Shown piece by piece: positions 1-6,589 of a stretch of 6,712 nucleotides of DNA; positions within the stretch are counted from its first letter, which is position 1, and each line of letters begins with the position of its first letter. Under the pieces are notes generated by a model that was given only the letters and a program-made list of their open reading frames with translations, did not search any database and was not told the DNA's origin. The position numbers and the translations under genes are program-made. Source of the stretch: an uncultured Porphyromonadaceae bacterium (GTDB lineage Bacteria > Bacteroidota > Bacteroidia > Bacteroidales > Muribaculaceae); assembly GCA_902494595.1 (NCBI GenBank), contig CABUTY010000074.1, positions 1 through 6,712 on the forward strand. The letters run 5' to 3'.

Positions 1-459
1 CTTCCAATCAAGACTACAAAATACAAGAGGTTAGATCACCTTCATGTGATTCCTGCAAACTATAAGTACGGAATAAGCCTTATGGCTGCCGTATGGGATA
101 CAGAATTCTTGAAGGAGAAGGTCGGCTCCGGGAATTATAATCCTTGGAAATTTGAATCGGACAGGAACTGCGAGGCTCTGAATGCCGACAAGAGGATTGT
201 CGGCGTATATGACAAGAGAAATGTCTTGAATATCTGCCACATGGTTGTCCAGGGTAAATATCTCCCGGAGGCTGTGAGGCGAATGCGTCGATTGGGTTAT
301 GGGTTCATAAATCTGTCTCGGCCAATTATGTACGGGAAGGAATATTGGATTTATCGAATGACTGACCTATATTATTCCGTGCAGCATCGTATCCCTTGGA
401 TAAACTGGTTTTTTAAGCCATTGTATAAGCGCTTTTCCATATCAGGCAAGAACAAATAG
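1..459 (+). CDS. Capsule-locus glycosyltransferase-like protein, C-terminal part (5' end outside window)
   Basis: The frame is open from the first base to the TAG at 457-459, giving 152 residues with no need for an internal start, so the gene begins before the window. A GTG at 46 lies inside the open frame and is probably not the true start. Fragment residues 21-51 read as an aromatic/ISLMAAVWDTEFL segment followed by NPWKFE. A similar pattern (ISLQ..hW....L ... PWEFE) occurs in glycosyltransferase-like proteins of Bacteroidales and Firmicutes capsule loci (Eps11J-like). From that resemblance I infer a sugar-transfer role in building the repeat unit. No nucleotide-sugar or metal site is visible, as these would lie in the missing N-terminal half. 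Counted 60-base lines are 38-42% GC, clearly lower than the genes downstream, as is common for strain-variable capsule cassettes. The basic tail (KPLYKR...GKNK) may sit at the membrane. The coding call is firm; the family call is tentative. Confidence 0.6.
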   Translation, partial: LPIKTTKYKRLDHLHVIPANYKYGISLMAAVWDTEFLKEKVGSGNYNPWKFESDRNCEALNADKRIVGVYDKRNVLNICHMVVQGKYLPEAVRRMRRLGYGFINLSRPIMYGKEYWIYRMTDLYYSVQHRIPWINWFFKPLYKRFSISGKNK

Positions 460-463
460 CGGA

Positions 464-481
464 GTCACGCGCTTTCGTGAC
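464..481. repeat. Small inverted repeat after the first gene
   Basis: GTCACG (464-469) and CGTGAC (476-481) are a perfect 6-bp inverted repeat around a 6-nt loop, four bases after the first gene's stop. No T-run follows, so it is not a standard intrinsic terminator. It could be a weak RNA hairpin separating the first gene from the GT2 gene, or chance. No promoter consensus was seen between 460 and 534, so the downstream genes are probably transcribed through it. Confidence 0.3.
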
Positions 482-534
482 GAATGCATAAATCAGTTTT
501 AAGTAACCGGCAGGTTGCTTGATACTTCATCCTT

Positions 535-1317
535 ATGGCAAACCGGGAGGGTCTTGTTTCCATCATCACGCCGACGTATAATTGCGGGAGGTATATTGCG
601 GAAACAATCATGAGTGTTGTCGGGCAGACGTATGCCGACTGGGAGTTGATTGTTGTGGACGACTGTTCTACGGATGATACGCGTGAGATTGTATCGCGGT
701 TTGCGGCTGCGGATTCGCGCATAAGCTATCATTGTCTGGACCGTCAGTCGGGGGCTGCGGCGGCGCGGAATCTCGCCATGTGGCTTGCCCGGGGGCGCTG
801 GATTGCTTTCCTCGACAGCGATGACCTCTGGATGCCTCGCAAACTGGAACGCCAGATACGTTTCATGTCGGACAACGGGTATGCCTTTTCCTATCACGAT
901 TATCACGAAATTGCCGAGGATGGCTCCGACCTGGGTGTCAGGGTTAGCGGCAAGCGACGCGTGGGAAGGTTCGACATGTTCGCCTGCTGCTGGCCAGGGT
1001 GTCTGTCGGTGATGTTCGACAGGGAGAAAATCGGGCTGATCCAGATTGAAAACATCAGGAAAAACAATGATACCGCCATATGGCTCAAGGCGATAAAAAA
1101 GGCGCCGTGCCATCTGCTCAAGGAGGATCTGGGGGCATATCGGCGAAGAAAGGGGAGCATCACCCCTCCTACCATCTCGCAGAAAATCATGGCCCATTAC
1201 CCGCTGTTCCGTGTGGCCGAGAGGATGACGCCACCTGTGGCTCTATTCTGGACATTGATGAATGTCCCGGGCAACGGCTTCAAAAAGCTCTTCTACGTAA
1301 AGAAAACATCATTATAA
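535..1317 (+). CDS. Family 2 glycosyltransferase (GT-A fold)
   Basis: This 260-residue protein is a typical inverting GT2 enzyme, which transfers a sugar from a nucleotide sugar to a growing lipid-linked oligosaccharide on the cytoplasmic face of the membrane. Visible motifs are the N-terminal strand SIITPTYNCGRY (9-20), the nucleotide-binding VVDDCSTDDT (40-49), the RN motif of the AAARNLA segment (75-81), and the metal-binding DSDDLW (94-99, the DxD-like site). An aspartate at 179 in KNNDTAIWLK sits where the family's catalytic-base acid is expected, followed by RRRKGSIT near 203-210. The length is normal for a single-domain GT2. ATG 535 is the only sensible start, because in-frame stops lie at 478 and 520; no Shine-Dalgarno is evident, as expected in Bacteroidetes. 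The gene ends 13 bases before the aminotransferase, consistent with one operon. Donor and acceptor sugars cannot be read from the sequence. Confidence 0.93.
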   Translation: MANREGLVSIITPTYNCGRYIAETIMSVVGQTYADWELIVVDDCSTDDTREIVSRFAAADSRISYHCLDRQSGAAAARNLAMWLARGRWIAFLDSDDLWMPRKLERQIRFMSDNGYAFSYHDYHEIAEDGSDLGVRVSGKRRVGRFDMFACCWPGCLSVMFDREKIGLIQIENIRKNNDTAIWLKAIKKAPCHLLKEDLGAYRRRKGSITPPTISQKIMAHYPLFRVAERMTPPVALFWTLMNVPGNGFKKLFYVKKTSL

Positions 1318-1330
1318 ACAACTAAGCAGA

Positions 1331-2542
1331 ATGCATCTTGCAAGACAGATTCCGTTCTCTCCGCCGGATATCACGGAGAGTGAGATAGAACTTGTGTCCG
1401 CGGCGTTGCGCTCGGGGTGGATTACTACCGGTCCGAAGACCAAAGAGTTTGAAAGGCGTATCGCCGGCTATTGCCACACGGCCGAGGCCGTGTGTCTGAA
1501 TTCGGCCACGGCGTGCATGGAGATGGCCCTGCGCGTGCTGGGTATCGGCACGGGCGACGAGGTGATAGTGCCGGCCTACACGTATACGGCCACCGCCAGT
1601 GCCGTGTGTCATGCCGGTGCCGTTCCCGTGATGGTGGACTGTGCCCCCGGCTCGTTCGAGATGGACTATGCTAAACTGGGCGATGCAATCACCGAGAGAA
1701 CCAAGGCGGTGATACCTGTGGATCTGGCCGGCATAATATGCGATTACGACTCGATTTTCAAGGCTGTGGAGGCCAAAAGGTATCTGTTCCGGGCTTCAAA
1801 CGATATACAGCGGGTCTTCGGACGCTGCGTGGTGATAGCCGATGCGGCCCATGCCTTCGGCGCCATGCGCGACGGCAGGATGGCCGGGGAAATAGCCGAT
1901 TTCACCTCCTTCTCATTCCATGCCGTCAAGAACCTCACAACCGCCGAAGGGGGAGCGCTGACATGGCGGCATTTCCCGGCCCTCGAACAGTTCGACATCT
2001 ATAAGCAGCTCCAGCTCCTAAGCCTTCACGGCCAGAACAAGGATGCCCTGGCCAAGACAAAGATAGGGGCGTGGGAATATGATATTCTTGGCACCTACTA
2101 CAAGTGCAACATGACGGATGTGGTGGCTGCCATAGGTCTTTCGCAGCTTGAGCGTTATCCGGCGATGCTTGACCGGCGCCACAGAATCATCGACATGTAC
2201 GACAGGGCCTTCGGCGAATTGCCTGTAGCGGTGCTGCGCCACAGCGGCAGCTTCCATAAGTCGAGCGGCCATCTGTATTTGGTAAGGCTGGAAGGGTGCG
2301 ACGAGGAGCAGCGGAACGCCTTCATCACCGCAATGGCCGAGAGGGGCATCGTATGCAATGTGCATTACAAGCCGCTCCCCATGATGACGGCCTACAGGCA
2401 AATGGGCTTCGATATCGCCGACTATCCGAATGCCTTCCGGCAGTACCGTAACGAGGTGACCCTCCCTCTCCATACACGCCTCTCCGACGAGGATGTGGAG
2501 TATATCATAAAGAATTTCAAAGAAGTTCTGACCGAGTTGTGA
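1331..2542 (+). CDS. PLP-dependent UDP-4-keto-6-deoxy-sugar aminotransferase (DegT/DnrJ/EryC1/StrS family, WcfR/PglE-like)
   Basis: This 403-residue protein has the full length of the sugar aminotransferase family. These enzymes move an amino group, usually from glutamate, onto C4 of a 4-keto-6-deoxy nucleotide sugar. Key features are RSGWITTGPKTKEFE (27-41), the phosphate-contacting NSAT (57-60), PAYTYTATA (81-89), the cofactor-contacting DAAHAFGA (Asp171 to Ala178), and the Schiff-base lysine Lys200 in SFSFHAVKNLTTAEGG. A segment around 147-166 (KRYLF ... NDIQRVFGR) lies before the DAAH motif; I recall such a segment from PSA-type WcfR-like enzymes. The neighbours are the phosphoglycosyltransferase (4-base overlap) and the 4,6-dehydratase that would supply the keto sugar. 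This supports a role in making UDP-AATGal (4-amino in galacto configuration, as in B. fragilis PSA) or the gluco isomer of the bacillosamine route. The stereochemistry cannot be decided from sequence. An aromatic-sugar or C3 aminotransferase is less likely given the context. Confidence 0.93.
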   Translation: MHLARQIPFSPPDITESEIELVSAALRSGWITTGPKTKEFERRIAGYCHTAEAVCLNSATACMEMALRVLGIGTGDEVIVPAYTYTATASAVCHAGAVPVMVDCAPGSFEMDYAKLGDAITERTKAVIPVDLAGIICDYDSIFKAVEAKRYLFRASNDIQRVFGRCVVIADAAHAFGAMRDGRMAGEIADFTSFSFHAVKNLTTAEGGALTWRHFPALEQFDIYKQLQLLSLHGQNKDALAKTKIGAWEYDILGTYYKCNMTDVVAAIGLSQLERYPAMLDRRHRIIDMYDRAFGELPVAVLRHSGSFHKSSGHLYLVRLEGCDEEQRNAFITAMAERGIVCNVHYKPLPMMTAYRQMGFDIADYPNAFRQYRNEVTLPLHTRLSDEDVEYIIKNFKEVLTEL

Positions 2543-3129
2543 AGAGGGCGTTCGACATTCTCATGAGTGGTCTGGGATTGATTGCTCTGGGACCGCTGTT
2601 CGTGATTCTGGCCGTCTGGATAAAGGCGGATTCGGAAGGGCCGGTGTTTTACAGGCAGACACGCGTGGGATTGAAAAACAGGGATTTCAGGATATTCAAG
2701 TTCCGGACTATGCGATGTGGCGCCGACCGTCAGGGACTCATCACGGTAGGAGGCCGGGATCCGCGCGTGACGCGGTCGGGATATTATATTCGCCGTTACA
2801 AGCTCGACGAGTTGCCGCAGCTGATAAATGTTTTTATCGGCGACATGAGTCTTGTGGGACCCCGGCCGGAAGTGCGCAAATATGTCGACATGTACACCGC
2901 CGAGCAGATGCGGGTGCTCGACGTCAGGCCCGGCATCACTTCGCTCGCCTCGATACGCTATCGCGACGAGAACGAATTGCTGGCAGCCTCCGAAAATCCC
3001 GACGATACCTACATCAACAAGGTAATGCCCGACAAACTGGCCATCGACCTGGAATATGTCAGGGATGCCGGGCTGCTCAGTGATATTCGTCTGATTCTAA
3101 AAACATTCGCCGCCGTCATAGGGCGGTAA
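2539..3129 (+). CDS. Initiating phosphoglycosyltransferase (bacterial sugar transferase, PglC/WcfS-like)
   Basis: At 196 residues this is the minimal monotopic phosphoglycosyltransferase. It moves a sugar-1-phosphate from a UDP-sugar to undecaprenyl phosphate, the first membrane step of repeat-unit assembly. The N-terminus holds one hydrophobic re-entrant helix (about 6-28) with the helix-breaking proline at 19. It is followed by GPVFYRQTRVG (34-44), KFRTM (54-58), the catalytic Asp90-Glu91 dyad in KLDELPQ, GPRPE (107-111) and RPGIT (130-134). The C-terminal EVRKYVDMYT ... MPDKLAIDLEYV pattern is that of short Bacteroidales enzymes such as WcfS, not the long WbaP/WcaJ type. The start is GTG at 2539, overlapping the aminotransferase stop as GTGA, which implies translational coupling. 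Linkage to the aminotransferase and dehydratase suggests that the transferred sugar is the amino-deoxy sugar they make. That substrate call is inference. Confidence 0.93.
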   Translation: MKRAFDILMSGLGLIALGPLFVILAVWIKADSEGPVFYRQTRVGLKNRDFRIFKFRTMRCGADRQGLITVGGRDPRVTRSGYYIRRYKLDELPQLINVFIGDMSLVGPRPEVRKYVDMYTAEQMRVLDVRPGITSLASIRYRDENELLAASENPDDTYINKVMPDKLAIDLEYVRDAGLLSDIRLILKTFAAVIGR

Positions 3130-3149
3130 AGAATACAAACTCTTGTCAT

Positions 3150-5150
3150 ATGGAGAATTATTTCAACAAAATCGCCACATGGTATTTCAGCCGGGGCGCA
3201 TTGCCGTATTGGTGTGTGCTTGCTTTGGACATACTGATCACGTTTGTATCCTTGGTATGGGGCTACTGTCTTGTAAGCGCCTTCGATGTCAATCCCCGCA
3301 ACGGGGGTGAGCTCTCGCTGTCGTTGCTGATTATTGTCTTCTGCTTCGTGATAGGCTACAGGGTATTTCATACTTACGACGGCATAATCCGATATTCTTC
3401 GTTTTCCGACCTGACGAGAATCGTCTATGCTCTGTCGTTCGGGTGTGTCCTGGCCGTGACGGTACAGTCGGTATTGAACTCGTACGGCCATCCTTTCCCG
3501 ATAATGGCGATAGTGATCGGCACGATATTCTCGATTCTGCTGATGTGGCTTGTCAGGATAATCGTGAAGCAGCTTTACGACGGCATTCTGACCGGGCGCA
3601 AGAGGAAAGAGAAAATATTTATCTACGGGGTTCAGACCGGAGGTATAGCCGTTGCGAAGAGCATACGCTCGCGGGCCGATTGCCCCTACATGATAGCGGG
3701 CTTTATCTCCGACAAGGCGGCCACGAGCACCAAGCGGCTCATGGGTAAGAAAATCTACTACAACGACAGCAGTCTTGTGGGGGAGATGAAGAAGCTCCAC
3801 GTAACGTCGATGCTTGTGTCGCCGCTGAAGAACGACCAGATACGGCGCAACACCGAGATGGTGAACGCGCTCATAGAGGCGGGTATCAAAATCAGGATGG
3901 TGCCGAGGGAGCTGGAATGGGACGGCCATTCCGACTTCGATTACGCCAGCCTTCACGAAGTGGATGTGGAGGCGCTTCTGCCACGCGACAAAATAGAGGT
4001 GGATATGAAGGCCATAGGGAATCTGCTGCATAAGAAACGCATACTTATCACCGGGGCTGCCGGGTCGATAGGCTCGGAGATGGTGCGTCAGATCGCCGGC
4101 TTCCATCCCTCGGAACTCGTGCTAATCGACCAGGCGGAGACGCCTCTTCATGACATAAGGCTGCTGATTGCCAAGTGCTGGCCTGATGTCATGGCCCACA
4201 CCATAGTGGGCGACATCGCCAACAAGCGGAGGATGGAGGAGATTTTCAGCCTCTACAGGCCGGAGTATGTGTTCCATGCGGCGGCTTACAAGCATGTGCC
4301 CATGATGGAGGACAATCCCGCTGAAAGCGTCGAAAACAACGTGAACGGCACCCGTATAATCGCCGATCTGTCGGTGAAGTTCGGTGTCAGGAAGTTTGTG
4401 ATGATATCCACCGACAAGGCCGTGAACCCCACGAATGTCATGGGTTGTTCAAAGCGGATATGCGAGATTTACGTCCAGGCGCTTGACAAGGCCATCAAGG
4501 AGGGCCGGGTGAAGGGAGTGACCCAGTTTGTCACCACCCGCTTCGGCAATGTGCTCGGGTCCAACGGTTCGGTGATTCCGCTGTTCGAGAAGCAGATCAA
4601 GGAGGGGGGGCCGGTCACGGTGACCCATCCCGACATAATACGCTTCTTCATGCTCATACCGGAAGCCTGCAAGCTGGTGCTGGAGGCCGGAACGATGGGT
4701 CACGGCGGCGAGATATTCGTTTTCGACATGGGGCAGCCGGTAAAAATAGCCGACCTCGCCCGACGCATGATCAAGATGAGCGGCGCCAAGGATATAGAAA
4801 TCAGGTATACCGGCCTGCGCGATGGAGAGAAACTCTATGAGGAGGTGCTTAATGACCAGGAGGTGACGCTCCCTACATTCCATGAGAAAATCAACATTGC
4901 CAAGGTGCGCGAGTACGATTACGACAAGGTGAACGTGCTCATATCCCATCTCATTGATCTTGCCGTCAATTCCGACGACATGACCATCGTGCGGCATATG
5001 AAGGCCATCGTGCCCGAGTTCATCAGCCAGCATTCCAAGTACGAGGTGCTCGACAATAAGCAATCAATGGCTGTTCCTGCGGGAAGTATCGTTGCAGGAA
5101 GTCGGGATTGCTGCCAGTCAGAGGCAGATGGCCATTACTGTGACAATTGA
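3150..5150 (+). CDS. Membrane-bound UDP-HexNAc 4,6-dehydratase (PglF/CapD/WbpM-like)
   Basis: This 666-residue protein combines an N-terminal membrane region with about four hydrophobic helices (roughly 19-44, 55-75, 91-110, 117-139), a cytoplasmic Rossmann-like domain (about 155-290) and a C-terminal short-chain dehydrogenase domain (about 296-625). That order is typical of PglF/WbpM/CapD, which convert UDP-GlcNAc to the 4-keto-6-deoxy sugar using bound NAD. The dinucleotide site is TGAAGSIGSE (301-310). HAAAYKHVP is at 376-384. The active-site strand carries Ser420-Thr-Asp-Lys423. Met431 and Lys435 occupy the YxxxK positions, the Tyr-to-Met swap characteristic of this group. TTRFGNVLGSNGSV (462-475) and RDGEKLYEE (557-565) are also family motifs. 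ATG 3150 is 20 bases after the transferase. Residues 638-666 (QSMAV to the end) look like an extra tail, rich in Ser, Cys and Gly and coded by a stretch full of inverted repeats; family members usually end soon after VPEF. Catalysis should not depend on it. Confidence 0.93.
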   Translation: MENYFNKIATWYFSRGALPYWCVLALDILITFVSLVWGYCLVSAFDVNPRNGGELSLSLLIIVFCFVIGYRVFHTYDGIIRYSSFSDLTRIVYALSFGCVLAVTVQSVLNSYGHPFPIMAIVIGTIFSILLMWLVRIIVKQLYDGILTGRKRKEKIFIYGVQTGGIAVAKSIRSRADCPYMIAGFISDKAATSTKRLMGKKIYYNDSSLVGEMKKLHVTSMLVSPLKNDQIRRNTEMVNALIEAGIKIRMVPRELEWDGHSDFDYASLHEVDVEALLPRDKIEVDMKAIGNLLHKKRILITGAAGSIGSEMVRQIAGFHPSELVLIDQAETPLHDIRLLIAKCWPDVMAHTIVGDIANKRRMEEIFSLYRPEYVFHAAAYKHVPMMEDNPAESVENNVNGTRIIADLSVKFGVRKFVMISTDKAVNPTNVMGCSKRICEIYVQALDKAIKEGRVKGVTQFVTTRFGNVLGSNGSVIPLFEKQIKEGGPVTVTHPDIIRFFMLIPEACKLVLEAGTMGHGGEIFVFDMGQPVKIADLARRMIKMSGAKDIEIRYTGLRDGEKLYEEVLNDQEVTLPTFHEKINIAKVREYDYDKVNVLISHLIDLAVNSDDMTIVRHMKAIVPEFISQHSKYEVLDNKQSMAVPAGSIVAGSRDCCQSEADGHYCDN

Positions 5151-5152
5151 TT
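5062..5152. repeat. Nested inverted repeats spanning the end of the dehydratase gene
   Basis: Three inverted repeats lie in 91 bases. The outer pair is AATCAATGG (5062-5070) and CAATTGATT (5144-5152), complementary at 8 of 9 positions. Inside are TTCCTGC (5074-5080) with GCAGGAA (5094-5100), perfect 7 bp, and CTGCC (5111-5115) with GGCAG (5123-5127), perfect 5 bp. AATGGC (5066-5071) also complements GCCATT (5131-5136). The interval exactly covers the unusual last 29 codons of the dehydratase and two bases beyond its stop. It could be a small palindromic insertion that replaced the original stop, an RNA structure closing the operon, or coincidence. No target duplication or T-run terminator was seen. 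Confidence 0.35.
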
Positions 5153-5225
5153 TCAGTCTTTTCATAATCGTTTTTTCTTGTTGTTTAGTTCCGACTGTAA
5201 AATCAGGGATGGCGCTGGCCGGCGG

Positions 5226-5321
5226 CAATACCTTGAAATGAGAGTTTGTAAGCGCGGAAAAGCGGCATGAGGCAGCTTCGGAAAGGAAGTCCGGCGTGCA
5301 AATAACTATTTTAAGGTATTG
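5226..5321. repeat. Long imperfect inverted repeat in the intergenic region upstream of the hemerythrin-LuxR gene
   Basis: CAATACCTT (5226-5234) and AAGGTATTG (5313-5321) are perfect 9-bp inverted repeats. Pairing continues inward through 5240/5307, giving 15-base arms with 13 Watson-Crick pairs and two G-T (G-U in RNA) pairs. The spacer is 66 nt (5241-5306), GC-rich, with smaller complementary bits such as CTTC (5268-style) near GGAAAGGAAG. The right arm ends within the putative -33 element of the downstream promoter. The rest of 5151-5369 holds a T-rich stretch (5159-5190) and no convincing gene. The repeat may be an operator, a structured RNA at the 3' end of the capsule operon transcript, or a small RNA gene; it matches no riboswitch I recognise. 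Confidence 0.4.
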
Positions 5322-5349
5322 TAGGAGCTATGTAAAAGATGTAATTTTG
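5318..5349 (+). promoter_or_regulatory. Bacteroides-type promoter of the hemerythrin-LuxR gene
   Basis: The -7 box TAATTTTG (5342-5349) matches TAnnTTTG fully. ATTG (5318-5321) matches three of four bases of the -33 TTTG box, with the expected 20-nt spacing. Transcription would start around 5355, leaving a leader of only about 15 nt before ATG 5370, without a Shine-Dalgarno. This gives the regulator its own transcript, apart from the capsule operon. Confidence 0.6.
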
Positions 5350-5369
5350 CGGATGTAATCAACAGTTAC

Positions 5370-6335
5370 ATGGCGATGATTGACCGACAGCTGGGTTATC
5401 AGCCCACCAACAATATGAGGGAGCTTATCCGCGACAATGCGATGTTGTTGCCGGCGATAAGCAGGTTTGACATATCCTTCGGTTTCGGCGACGCCACCAT
5501 CGACCGGGTATGCCGCGACAATGATGTTGACTCGGCCACGTTTCTGAGCGTATGCAATCTTCTGAGCGGCTATGGATATTCACATGTGCAGGTGTCGTTG
5601 CCGTCGATTATGGGCTATCTTAAGCGTGCCCACACCTCTTTTCTCGACATAGCCCTACCGAAAATCAGGCATCATCTCATCGAGGCCATCAATTATTCCG
5701 AGACCAACGAGGCCGCCCTGCTGCTTATAAGATATTATGACGACTATGTGACGGAGGTAAGGCGTCATATGGACTATGAGAACGATGTGATTTTCCGTTA
5801 TGTGGAGCGGTTGCTCGGCAATGGTATCGACGACAGCTATTCAATCGAGGAGTTTTCCGTGAACCATGAGTCGATGACCGAGAAGCTTCAGGAAATCAAG
5901 GATATCTTCATCTATCATTATAATCAGAAGGAGAATGCCCGGCTGAGTGCGGCACTGTTCGACATCATCATGTGCGAACGCGACATGATGGCACATTTCG
6001 AGGTTGAGAACAATCTGTTTGTTCCGGCGGTCAGAAAGCTTGAGAGGCGGCTGCGTCGCGGCATGGCGGCCGACGTTGTGGAGGAGAAGGAATGCCGCAG
6101 CGCCGTCAACGAGCAGCTGAGTCTGCTGAGCGAGAGGGAGAAGGACATAATCCGCAATGTGGCGCAGGGAAAGGCCAACAAGGAAATCGCCGACGAGCTG
6201 TGCATATCCGTATTCACGGTGGCTACTCATCGGCGAAACATATGTTCGAAGCTGGGCATCCATTCACCGGCGGGGCTGACGGTGTTCGCCATCCTCAACC
6301 ATCTCGTCGACCTCAACGAGGTAAAGCCCATCTGA
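5370..6335 (+). CDS. Hemerythrin-like di-iron domain fused to LuxR-type HTH: putative one-component sensor-regulator
   Basis: This 321-residue protein has three parts. Residues about 18-68 resemble the ScdA_N/DUF542 segment of RIC (repair of iron centres) proteins: FDISFGFGDATIDRVCRDN with the D-x-A-TFL pattern. The usual Cys-Cys-Gly-Gly there is replaced by Ser-Phe-Gly-Phe-Gly; Cys48 remains. Residues about 75-228 form a four-helix hemerythrin-like domain. His88, His133, Glu137, His166, His209 and Glu213 match in order, and nearly in spacing, the six di-iron ligands known from E. coli YtfE, including two HxxxE pairs. Residues about 250-315 are a LuxR/GerE HTH: LSEREKDII, then NKEIADELCIS and TVATHRRNICSKLGI with the recognition helix near 281-291. 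No receiver domain, signal peptide or membrane helix is present. I infer a cytoplasmic transcription factor whose di-iron site senses O2, NO or peroxide. Its targets are unknown; it could affect the adjacent capsule genes, but nothing in the sequence shows this. ATG 5370 or the in-frame ATG 5376 may be used. Confidence 0.9.
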   Translation: MAMIDRQLGYQPTNNMRELIRDNAMLLPAISRFDISFGFGDATIDRVCRDNDVDSATFLSVCNLLSGYGYSHVQVSLPSIMGYLKRAHTSFLDIALPKIRHHLIEAINYSETNEAALLLIRYYDDYVTEVRRHMDYENDVIFRYVERLLGNGIDDSYSIEEFSVNHESMTEKLQEIKDIFIYHYNQKENARLSAALFDIIMCERDMMAHFEVENNLFVPAVRKLERRLRRGMAADVVEEKECRSAVNEQLSLLSEREKDIIRNVAQGKANKEIADELCISVFTVATHRRNICSKLGIHSPAGLTVFAILNHLVDLNEVKPI

Positions 6336-6355
6336 ACGCGCTCTTAGAACACTTT

Positions 6356-6553
6356 TCAGATGGCGAGGCGGTGACGGCCTGCGGAGAATACGGCCGCTAT
6401 CTTGCCGAACCGCCGCGGCCGTCCCAGGAAATAGAACTTGTATCGTTCGAGCATGGGTATAATCCATGTCTTGTCGACATAGACGTAGCCTCCACCGATT
6501 ACTTCTTTGAACGACTGAACGCCTACCGGGTATCTCAATTCTTCCATAATCAT
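6356..6553 (-). pseudogene. Truncated N-terminal remnant of an AAA-ATPase-like / PD-(D/E)XK family gene
   Basis: The 65-residue product begins MIMEELRYPVGVQSFKEV, continues with GGGYVYVDKTWIIPML, and reaches KFYFLGRPRRFGK at about 38-51. This is the conserved start of a family common in Bacteroidales (PF09820 AAA-ATPase-like with a C-terminal PDDEXK_9 nuclease domain), where YVDKT and the Walker-A-like SRPRRFGKS are hallmarks and the full length is around 500 residues. Here the similarity stops right after FGK. Only a short unrelated-looking tail (IAAVFSAGRH, then RLAI) follows before a TGA at 6356-6358. That tail faintly echoes the family's later YF.G...LAI stretch, so small internal deletions are possible. 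The Walker A Ser/Thr and all later ATPase and nuclease motifs are gone, so no activity is expected. Its 3' end lies 20 bases from the convergent hemerythrin-LuxR stop. Starts are possible at 6553 or 6547. Confidence 0.75.
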
Positions 6554-6589
6554 GATTATTTGCCGTTTCGCTCTAACGTCTCCCCTCTA

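Noticed and set aside
499..1197. Open frame of 232 codons on the - strand opposite the GT2 gene
   Set aside because: The + strand encodes a complete GT2 enzyme. The antisense product is Pro/Arg/His-rich with no motif, as expected of a mirror frame in GC-rich coding DNA.
3009..4106. Long open frame on the - strand opposite the transferase and dehydratase genes
   Set aside because: It lies antisense to two proteins with clear catalytic motifs. Its translation is low-complexity, rich in His, Arg and Tyr, with no recognisable motif.
4613..4625. Perfect palindrome GGTCAC-G-GTGACC
   Set aside because: It lies inside the conserved dehydratase coding sequence (PVTVTH), and the codons explain the bases. 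There is no sign of a regulatory role.
5154..5197. Possible intrinsic terminator after the capsule operon (CAGTC ... GACTG with T-rich interior)
   Set aside because: The stem is only 5 bp with a 34-nt loop, and the T-run is inside the loop rather than after the stem.
5209..5241. Ten-codon leader-like ORF (MALAGGNTLK) with an AGGG just upstream
   Set aside because: It is too short to distinguish from chance, has no run of regulatory codons, and lies upstream of the predicted transcription start of the next gene.
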